Source: Agrypnia vestita
Taxonomy: Eukaryota; Arthropoda; Insecta; Trichoptera; Phryganeidae
Direction: 5' to 3'
DNA: 64,000 nucleotides
Assembly: GCA_016648135.1 (NCBI GenBank)
Contig: JADDOH010002122.1
Span: 1 to 64,000 of the forward strand
The position numbers were made by a program, and so were the translations under genes. Below are positions 56,986-64,000 of the stretch, piece by piece. The notes below the pieces were generated by a model that was given only the letters and a program-made list of their open reading frames with translations, had not been told where the DNA came from and ran no database searches. The stretch's first letter is position 1, and each line of letters starts with the position of its first letter.

Positions 56986-57130
56986 ATTACGCCATGTACG
57001 CGTCAGCCACATGCCCGAAATCCTATTCAAATATTAATGTCATAAAATTATTTGCCAAATAAAGTCAATTTCACGAATATTAAAAGCATTTTTTTGTGTT
57101 ATATTTTAATTTGAAGTTCTCGGCTTCTTA
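56965..57130 (+). pseudogene. C-terminal end of a second, inverted transposase copy
   Basis: On the plus strand AAAATTGGACCTTCAGATTA, ACGCCATGTACGCGTCAGCC and CACATGCCCGAAATC parallel the last coding bases of the minus-strand remnant (AAAATTGGACCTCCATGTTA, ACGCCATGTACGCGCCAGCC). An ATAAAATTATTTGCCAAATA tail follows. The two copies therefore meet head to head near 56970. Confidence 0.6.
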
Positions 57131-57676
57131 AAAAAACACCTTGTATAAAAAAAACACAAAAATAAGATATTTGATATATATGTATAATATTTTCAATAAT
57201 TATATAAGGTTAATTTTTTAATTTACCTTTGATTTAAGAAGTACCTAGGAGAATTATATATTAAACAAAATTATAATACCCCTAGGTACGTTGATTTAGT
57301 ATGTTGATGTAATATCCCTTTATTAGTGGTATTTCAATCAATTTCAATTTCAATTTATTTATTTTTAATATAACATTTACATTACAAACATATGTTTAAT
57401 TCGTAAATATTATTAACAATTGAGATAATATACAAACAACAAAATATCAAACGTATATAAATTCAATCATATCAAAGGTGTAGGAGAATCCCGTTTCGGA
57501 AAACCCCTTCAGACACACGGAATATATCAATACCCAAAGCGATTTTGTTCAGCATAGCGGTAGCTCATCCAACAGGCATAACCATCGGCAGGTTGGTCTT
57601 GTATATTGGATCTATGCTGATGATGTTTAAGATATTAAGATTCATATCGTAAAGAAATGGTAAACAGAAGGAATTG
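57131..57676. other. AT-rich spacer with TTTCAA run
   Basis: A short TCAATTTCAATTTCAA run lies near 57333-57356. Nothing else recognised. Confidence 0.4.
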
Positions 57677-58246
57677 TGTACTATCTGAATCCCTTATAAT
57701 ATGTCACTTTGGAACAATACTATAGAATGCTCTAGATTGCCTACAGCACTCTAGGATTGTCTAGCCTAGAAGCGACAAGAAGCTTCCCGCAAATACTAGA
57801 AATGTAAAGAATGTTATCGAGAATTCTAAAATCGAACGTTTTTCGTATAAATAGTGGGGCCAGTGCCGCGTGCTATTGAATGCTGTTTAAACGTTTCTAC
57901 CGATGTGATATTAGTGACAAACCGTAGCGATTGGTGTTACAAATACATGTGTGATACCAGTGACGCCCAGATTAATCGATGCTAAATATCGGGCGAGTAC
58001 TTAACAATAAGTGAGTGATTCGTAATTATGTATAAATAACGTGCGACAGTTGAATTAAACAGTTTTCAACAAGCGATAATAAAGTGTTCAAAGACGAGTG
58101 ATACGTTGCGAAATAGTGTGAATTGGCAATTAGTGCTGCAGATTAATTCGTGTCCAGGTACTTTGTCAATTTATGAAAATAATTCATCACCAATTAATAA
58201 ATTTCCAGTGTTTTTATTTGTCTCCCAAAAACCACGTCCCGTGACA
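57677..58246 (+). mobile_element. Solo-LTR-like unit, CCCTTATAATATGTCAC family, copy 3
   Basis: Starts near TGTACTATCTGAATCCC or at TGTCAC (57702) and ends CCACGTCCCGTGACA (58246), so TGTCAC/GTGACA form inverted ends in the second reading. TATAAATAG at 57846-57854, a second TATAAATA at 58031 and AATAAA at 58078-58083 fit promoter and polyadenylation signals. The conserved bases upstream of TGTCAC in the 14.5- and 46.2-kb copies favour the longer form. No target duplication is clear. Confidence 0.6.
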
Positions 58247-58685
58247 ATATAGATTTTTCTTTAAAAATCAATTTGCCTTCGTAGGACTATCTCGTAATTA
58301 TTAAATTTTTTCAAACAAATGAATGCTCTCACCTGACTGACCAAACACCCGCGATTTTCTTCCGCTATTTACTTTCTAAAATCCAGCACGAGGATGTCAA
58401 AACACACAAAAGACAGGCCGAAAATGTCGCCTAGGAACGCGGCCGGCGGAACGTTTTGGCCAGAGCGGCGGCAATAAAGGCGGCCGGCCCTAATTACTCG
58501 CAATAAAAACTAATTGGCGGGACTTGCAACGTGAAAATTGGTATAAATTGGAGCGCTTCCGTCAGTGGCCACGGCACACGACCGCTCATCAGACTTACCA
58601 TTTCCCAACAAATATGAATGTTTTAAGCGCGAATGAAGAAGCGTTGCTTCGCTCCATACACGACAGCCATTTTTGTATTCGAATA
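58247..58685. other. Spacer with CpG-rich island
   Basis: 58395-58520 is CpG-rich and unique (AACGCGGCCGGCGGAACG; GGCGGCCGGCCCTAATTACT), followed by TAATTA/TAATTG homeodomain cores. Candidate conserved element. No coding frame supported. Confidence 0.3.
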
Positions 58686-58689
58686 ATCG

Positions 58690-58897
58690 AACACTCTGGA
58701 CGTTTCACAATAAATTAGAAATTGCTAGACGAATGTTCGCGAAATAACATATCGTATATAAAGGGCGACATAAAAACGTTTGTTGTGACAGTTCACGAAA
58801 ATAAGCGAAAGCGGGCGATAATTATTTAAGGGAGTACCTATCGGGTGCACGACAGCGAATAGTGATCCCAGACGCGCGAACATACTAAGATGAGTGA
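58690..58897 (+). mobile_element. Promoter-bearing LTR-like repeat, family iv, copy 3 (interrupted)
   Basis: GAATGTTCGCGAAATAACAT, TATAAAG (58757-58763) then GGCGACAT, GTGACAGTTC, GCGGGCGAT and GGAGTACCTATCGG match 52460-52630. Similarity stops at 58897, where TGTTACGG begins the BEL/Pao LTR. Confidence 0.6.
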
Positions 58898-60234
58898 TGT
58901 TACGGACAGACACGCCCGTAACAAATAATTATTTTAGAATAGGGTGGATCACCGATTACTCGCCTGTCTGCTGTGCTCCGGGCGTCGTGACGTCACTGAC
59001 GATGAGTCACAACTCGCTTCTAAATCTTGTTGATGATGATGATACTTTGGAAACACCGGAGAGCAACGCTACGATCGACGGTGTTTCTTCAGGGGTTTTA
59101 ATTCACAACAATTTACACACAAGAAAATAAAAGCAAAGTTTTTGTTTCAGAAGGAAACCTAGCGAAAAACGGGCAGAGTGACGTTGTAAAAACTATTTGT
59201 CGCACAAACACGGCAACAAATATTTACTGGCACTAAGGCACTGAAAGCACTGTGATTTCGCTAGGTTTTCGCAGCCTTTTTATTTGGGTCCAGCAAAAAT
59301 AACGGGAAAATAACTGCCAAAAAGGGATTACTGAGAGAGGGGATTTACATCTTTATTGTAGGCATCGGCGTAACGTGGTGGACCACGGAAGCTGTGCGCT
59401 CGGCCTAGCGGAACGACCGCTGGGCGCCGGCGATACCGTGCATCGGCGGCGCATATCTCGCGGCGCGCGGATATTTTTTAAGATAAATCCGCTCTCTCAT
59501 ATCTCCCGCTAATGAGTCATATGTCAAAATGTGCGTCTGACATGCCCGCATGTGGGTGTAATACGCAGATTACTGTCCGGGCATGTCAGCGCTTGCAAAT
59601 CGCGTGCATGTGACAAAAAATGAAACTTTTTTATTTATGAAAATATCTAAATTATTAATATCGCATCAGGTAGCCCTTGTTTTTCTGAAGAAAATGACAC
59701 CTCACACTTTAATTATTGAGCTCTCTAGCGATAGTGAATCTAAATTTAGCGCCGTACGAAAAAATGTACGGCGCGCTATCTCAAGTCACGAGCCGTGTGG
59801 GTGTCGGTTGTTACCTGCCCGTATTTCTATTGGTACAGAGATGCGGGCAAATACACTGTAGCTGACCGCTCCGTAGGCGACTACCTGATTTTTACTTTGC
59901 GATTTTATCTCAAAACAAAATTTAAAATATTTAATTAAGCGCGCCCGCGGCCCGAGTGACTCATCGTGAGATTTTAATCTCTCTCCCTCGGCCGCGGTCG
60001 TCGCTCTAATGGATGACTCATTAACGGGACCCTCCTTGACAGTTATATACATAATTAGCAAAATAATAGTTATATACACATATTTACAAATATTCTTAAG
60101 CTATTTTGCCTTTACGGCCTGGACCCTATTCACGATTCAAGACATTTATTTTTAAATACTTAATATTATATCATATTTCAAAATTAAGCAAAAAAAATAT
60201 TTTTAATCTTCGATTTTTGATCCTGTGCGAACCA
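58898..60234 (-). mobile_element. BEL/Pao 3' LTR (boundaries approximate)
   Basis: The lower-coordinate end TGTTACGG (58898) is supported by the abrupt end of the older repeat there. The upper end is placed at 60234 because on the minus strand the purine run GGGGGGAG (60242-60235) directly precedes TGGTTCGC, the layout of a polypurine tract next to an LTR. An alternative start TGTCAAGG lies at 60041. AATAAA signals on the minus strand are at 59352-59357 and 59279-59284. It holds several perfect hairpins and bZIP-type sites. At 1.1-1.3 kb it is long for a BEL/Pao LTR. Confidence 0.55.
58988..60020. promoter_or_regulatory. Cluster of bZIP-type binding sites
   Basis: TGACGTCA (CRE, 58988-58995) and four AP-1-type TGAGTCA/TGACTCA sites at 59003-59009, 59513-59519, 59957-59963 and 60014-60020, all in the noncoding LTR region. 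These are canonical sites for Jun/Fos, CREB/ATF and related bZIP factors. Actual binding is inference. Confidence 0.55.
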
Positions 60235-60279
60235 CTCCCCCCGTATGGCTTTGGCCATACCAGAAGGACGCACAGGATC
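60219..60279. repeat. Nested inverted repeats around the polypurine tract
   Basis: GATCCTGTGCG (60219-60229) pairs perfectly with CGCACAGGATC (60269-60279). Inside, GTATGGC faces GCCATAC (60243-60260). The minus-strand purine tract GGGGGGAG lies between the outer and inner arms. Confidence 0.85.
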
Positions 60280-60299
60280 CTCGACGATTCCAGTGTCAT

Positions 60300-63200
60300 C
60301 TATGAAGGCTGCTGGTCTTGATCTGCTGCATGGGCGGCCGCTTCCTGAATCGGCTCGGTGGGCAGCACGACGATCTTAGTCACGGGCCGCGTGTATTCTC
60401 CGGTTGAGGTTTTTATGCGGACGATGCGTATCTGGCCGTCTGCCGCTGGAATGGCTTGTGTTATGATCCCTCGCGGCCAGCTATTACGTGGCAAGGCCGC
60501 GTCGGCGATGATAGCCATCCTTCCTGCACATACGGGCGGTGCGGGTTCTTGCCATTTACGCCTCTGAGCGAGCGTCGGTAAATATTCCCGCATCCAGCGT
60601 CTCCAGAACATATCTGCTAACTGTTGAGAGAACTGCCACTGTTTTTTCAGGCAGATCTGTTCATCCAGCGGTCCATACGCGGCCAGATGCATATGTCGTC
60701 CAGCCGTGTTCATTAGAATGTGATTCGGTGTGAGTGGCTCGCCGTCATCCGGGTCAACTGACACATGAGTCAGCGGTCTGCTGTTCACGGTGAATTCGGC
60801 TTCCGCGAGGGCTGTGACTAATGTTTCAACTCGCGGCGCCCGGTCTTTCAGCGTCATTTCGAGTGCCCGCTTGACCGAGCGCACGAGGCTTTCCCACGCC
60901 CCGCCCATGTGTGGTGCTAATGGAGGATTGAACGCCCAATCTATGTTCTGGGCCGCCAAGTGGTCTTTCATTTGCGCTGCTTGTTTTATTTCCATCAGCG
61001 CCGCGGTTATTTCCTTTGCGGCTCCTTTGAAGTTTGTACCATTATCGGAGTACATATATCTCGGATGACCGCGGCGCGCGGCCATTCTTCTCAGAGCCAT
61101 GACCGCTGAATCTGCACTCAACGAGCTCGCCAGTTCCAAGTGCACAGCTCGTGTCGTGAGACATGTGAAGAGTGCTCCATACATTTTTTCTCGGCGACGG
61201 CCGATCGTGACCTGTATGGGCCCAAAGTAGTCGAGTCCACAATGTGTGAATGGAGGTAGGTGATGCGCCAGGCGCGCATTGGGTAATTGGCCCATAAGCG
61301 GAGATTGCGGTTTGCTTCGTCTGATCCGACACACTTGGCATTCAAAGTGCGCGCGGCGTACTGCTGGTCGCAGACGGAATATAAAATAATTTTCTCGCAC
61401 ATCGCTCACTGTTACTTCGGGCCCAGGGTGGTTTCTGCGCTCATGATAATGTCTTATCATTAATCTCGTATATGGATGGCTGCCATCTAATATGATCGGC
61501 TCCCTTAATCCCGCCGGTATGTCCGGCACTGAAGTCGCGATCAATCGGGTGCCCATGCGTATTATTCCGTGCGTGTCTATGTGTGGGGTCACGGTGTATA
61601 GACGACCGGTACGTGGGGGAGGCTCCCCCCGCTGCAACGCTTGAATCTCGTGACCGAACGCATCTTCCTGTGCGCGCCGTATCCATGCGCGTTCAGCTCC
61701 ATCCCGTTCGTCGGCTAGCAGGTCGCTGTGATGCAATCTCTGCGTGCGGTGTCGCGCATTCCAGGCGAACCTCCGCACCCATGCTGTGGCGCGTATCAAC
61801 CTCGTCCATGATGAAAATCGGTGCACGTCTGGTAGTGCGCCGTCTCCTAAGCGGGCGCGCTGTATGTGTGCGATAGTGGTGGGTCGCATTTCCAAAATTT
61901 CTTTGTCGGGCTGCGGCGGCGTTTTTTCACGAGGCCACTCGGATTCATCTTTTTTCAGGAAGGCTGGTCCACTAAACCATGGCCCTGAAGGTGATAAATC
62001 GGGCGGCTCCCCATCTCGCGTACCGATGTCGGCTGAATTATATTTGGTCGGCACCCACTTCCAGTTCGCCGCACTTGTAAGCTCATCAATTTCGCCGAGG
62101 CGATTGGCGACGAAAGCTGAGTACGTGCGCGGATCAGTTCGCAGCCAACATAGCACTGTTGTCGAGTCCGTCCAAAAAATTACATTTTCTATGCGGCACG
62201 TAAATTCTTTTTTAATGGTGGCCGCCAAGCGCGCTGCAATTAAAGCAGCTTGCAGTTCTAATCGCGGCACTGATAGCGGTTTTAAAGGGGCTACTTTCGT
62301 TTTTGCCGCGATAAAATTCACTTTTTTCAAACCGTCTATTTTTTCCACAAAATATGCTACCGCACAGCATGCTAATTCTGACGCGTCGCAGAAAATGTGT
62401 AATGTCACTTGGCGATGACGACTCGAAATGCACTGTCTCGGAATTGCGCAGTCACTTTTGCGCAATAAAATTTGCCACATGCGCCATTTATTGGCATGTT
62501 CCACTTGAATAGGCTGATCCCAATCCACTTTAGAACGCCAGACGGCTTGTAAAAGAATCTTCGATCTTATCATCACACAAGCCAAAAAACCCACGGGATC
62601 AAAAATCCTCATGACCGCACTCAACACTTGGCGCTTTGTCGGTCTATCCTCTACTTTTAATTCCGGCAGATCCATAAATTTAAACAAGAATTTGTCCGCC
62701 GCCGGGTCCCATGATACTCCCAGGACTCGCTCTGTTATCATATCCGCCCCAATAATTTGTACTGGCTCAACTGCTCGTAAATGTGGAGCTATATGTTCCA
62801 GTACATCGGCGTCATTAGAAGCCCAGTTGGTCAATTCCATCTTCCCTCTGCGAAGTATCTCGGACACCTGTCGTGCCATCATCACGGCTTCTTCTTTGGT
62901 GTCCACGGCACTCAGCATGTCGTCCATATAAAATTTATTTTTTATGACTGCCGCCGCTTCTGGAAACTGCGCAGCCGCCGAATCGGCGATCTTATCGCGT
63001 ACATATTGCGCGCTTGAAGGTGAGCAAGTAGCGCCGAAAACCATTGACGTCATCTTGTAGGTCTGCGGCTCTTCTCCCGGCTCATTCCATATAAATAATT
63101 GTGACTCTTGATCTGGTTTCACAATTTTAATTCTTAAAAACATATCTCGGATATCGGCCGCAAGCGCTATACGGCCCTCCCGAAATCTGAATATGTTGCC

Positions 63201-64000
63201 TAGCAACGAAGACAAGAGATCAGGTCCCGATAATAAAGCATTATTCAATGCTACGCCTTTGCATTTACTAGCGGCGTCGAAAACAATTCTTATTTTCTTG
63301 GGTTTTCGCGGATTAAAGACCGCAAAATGTGGCAGATACCATCTTCGGCTGCCTATTTGTTCCCTTTCCGCGGGTGACAAAATCTCGGCGAATCCTTGTT
63401 GGATATAGTACCGCATTTTTTCGCGATATGCGGTCGCGAAGGCCGGATCTTTATCCATTTTTCGCTGTATTCCAGCCCAGCGCCGTTTTGCGGTTTCTTC
63501 ACTGTCCGGTAGGTATACCTCCTGCCGCCGCCATAACAAACCGGTTTCCCAAAAACCATCAGAGCGCTGCCTTGTAGTGGCTTCCATTATCTGCATGGCT
63601 CGCAAGTCATCTGTTTTGACTCGCATTGTTGTGGTAATGCCTATCGAATCCACGGCAAAATGCGCCCTTATCAGTTGCTCGATCGCTCCATCCGTGGGAG
63701 CGGGCGTCTCATTCACTGCGAGCACGGATGACTCATCGGTCCGTATCATGGAACACACTCCGTGACGCACCCAGCCTAGTGCAGTTCGCGACTCTAACAC
63801 GTCGCTGTTAGCTTTTATTACGCGCACTTCACGTGACGTAATAAGGCTGGTATTATCCATGCCAACCAATATTCGCGGTTGGACTATTTCTAAGCGGCCG
63901 CGGCCCACCAGCCCCTCTGCAATCGGTACCATGAATTGCGAGGGAAGGGCTAAATCACGCACCGTATTTGCTTGCACCTGATATTTTCTACCATCACTAC
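60300..64000 (-). CDS. BEL/Pao retrotransposon Pol polyprotein (partial, runs off window)
   Basis: The element copies itself through an RNA intermediate. The frame is open from the window edge to TAG at 60300; at least 1225 codons lie below 63977 and eight more lead to the edge without a stop, so the true start lies outside. Counting from the codon at 63977, residues 1-75 are the end of the aspartic protease region (ILVGMDNTSL, ALGWVRHG). RT has FDAAS near 233-237, LAADIRDMF near 272-280 and the catalytic FYMDD at 349-353. RNase H shows FCDAS (Asp 531), an LELQAAL Glu near 574, WTDST (Asp 604) and SAD (650). A zinc-binding H-H-C-C set is near 843-883 (CQVC). Integrase carries GLDYFGP (Asp 916), SDNGTNF (Asp 978) and GGAWESLV (Glu 1029). 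The final part, 1120-1206, matches the usual domain after integrase. All catalytic residues are present, suggesting a young copy. GC content is far above the surrounding AT-rich DNA. Protein fragments in other frames here are shadows. Confidence 0.95.
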   Translation of the reverse strand, partial: SDGRKYQVQANTVRDLALPSQFMVPIAEGLVGRGRLEIVQPRILVGMDNTSLITSREVRVIKANSDVLESRTALGWVRHGVCSMIRTDESSVLAVNETPAPTDGAIEQLIRAHFAVDSIGITTTMRVKTDDLRAMQIMEATTRQRSDGFWETGLLWRRQEVYLPDSEETAKRRWAGIQRKMDKDPAFATAYREKMRYYIQQGFAEILSPAEREQIGSRRWYLPHFAVFNPRKPKKIRIVFDAASKCKGVALNNALLSGPDLLSSLLGNIFRFREGRIALAADIRDMFLRIKIVKPDQESQLFIWNEPGEEPQTYKMTSMVFGATCSPSSAQYVRDKIADSAAAQFPEAAAVIKNKFYMDDMLSAVDTKEEAVMMARQVSEILRRGKMELTNWASNDADVLEHIAPHLRAVEPVQIIGADMITERVLGVSWDPAADKFLFKFMDLPELKVEDRPTKRQVLSAVMRIFDPVGFLACVMIRSKILLQAVWRSKVDWDQPIQVEHANKWRMWQILLRKSDCAIPRQCISSRHRQVTLHIFCDASELACCAVAYFVEKIDGLKKVNFIAAKTKVAPLKPLSVPRLELQAALIAARLAATIKKEFTCRIENVIFWTDSTTVLCWLRTDPRTYSAFVANRLGEIDELTSAANWKWVPTKYNSADIGTRDGEPPDLSPSGPWFSGPAFLKKDESEWPREKTPPQPDKEILEMRPTTIAHIQRARLGDGALPDVHRFSSWTRLIRATAWVRRFAWNARHRTQRLHHSDLLADERDGAERAWIRRAQEDAFGHEIQALQRGEPPPRTGRLYTVTPHIDTHGIIRMGTRLIATSVPDIPAGLREPIILDGSHPYTRLMIRHYHERRNHPGPEVTVSDVRENYFIFRLRPAVRRAHFECQVCRIRRSKPQSPLMGQLPNARLAHHLPPFTHCGLDYFGPIQVTIGRRREKMYGALFTCLTTRAVHLELASSLSADSAVMALRRMAARRGHPRYMYSDNGTNFKGAAKEITAALMEIKQAAQMKDHLAAQNIDWAFNPPLAPHMGGAWESLVRSVKRALEMTLKDRAPRVETLVTALAEAEFTVNSRPLTHVSVDPDDGEPLTPNHILMNTAGRHMHLAAYGPLDEQICLKKQWQFSQQLADMFWRRWMREYLPTLAQRRKWQEPAPPVCAGRMAIIADAALPRNSWPRGIITQAIPAADGQIRIVRIKTSTGEYTRPVTKIVVLPTEPIQEAAAHAADQDQQPS

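Noticed and set aside
59583..60079. ORFs at 59583-59861 (+) and 59786-60079 (-)
   Set aside because: Both lie within the noncoding LTR region of the BEL/Pao element and overlap each other.
60300..63977. Additional genes in other frames (for example 61744-62418 plus, 224 codons)
   Set aside because: They overlap the BEL/Pao pol frame, show no motifs, and arise from its GC-rich codons.

Overview
This window looks like gene-poor nuclear DNA from an insect, most likely a moth or butterfly (Lepidoptera). It is AT-rich with short AT microsatellites and packed with remnants of insect transposable elements: mariner, BEL/Pao, RTE-like and related non-LTR elements, Penelope-like pieces and tRNA-derived SINEs. 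Repeats opening with ACTAGCTgtgCCCGCGCGG are familiar from moths and butterflies. I find no host protein-coding gene: no long conserved frame, no convincing exon series and no functional tRNA or rRNA. The order-level assignment is inference from repeat families.

Layout. 1-443 is the edge of a 143-bp tandem satellite. 0.4-35 kb is AT-rich DNA with 3'-terminal LINE fragments (3.3, 8.2, 9.7, 16.8, 23.3, 30.6, 33.2 kb), SINEs (5.7, 11.3, 19.2, 20.4, 24.7, 29.4 kb), foldback inverted-repeat elements (11.0, 15.0, 27.2, 34.1 kb) and several islands of GC-richer, non-repetitive sequence that could be conserved regulatory elements. 35-43 kb holds two mariner copies in opposite orientation: 35812-36922 (internally deleted) and 41148-42433 (full length, two single-base frameshifts). 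43-57 kb has a Penelope-type GIY-YIG endonuclease fragment, more foldback elements, a CpG-rich island with an RFX X-box (47.8 kb), LTR-like repeats, a LINE C-terminus (54.6 kb) and a broken mariner-like transposase (56.4 kb). 57.7-64 kb is a nest of LTR elements. A solo-LTR-like unit is followed by an older promoter-bearing repeat, which is cut off at 58898 where the 3' LTR of a BEL/Pao element begins. The BEL/Pao pol frame (end of protease, RT, RNase H, zinc-binding and integrase core, C-terminal domain) is unbroken on the minus strand from 60300 to the window edge.

Functionally, the only reading frame that looks intact is the BEL/Pao polyprotein; everything else is decayed. The observations most worth following are (1) a dispersed tail repeat, at least nine sites here, with a hammerhead-ribozyme-like core, one copy lying just downstream of the Penelope GIY-YIG fragment; (2) the unusually hairpin-dense BEL/Pao LTR with five bZIP-type sites and a polypurine tract enclosed in nested inverted repeats; (3) foldback elements with later insertions.
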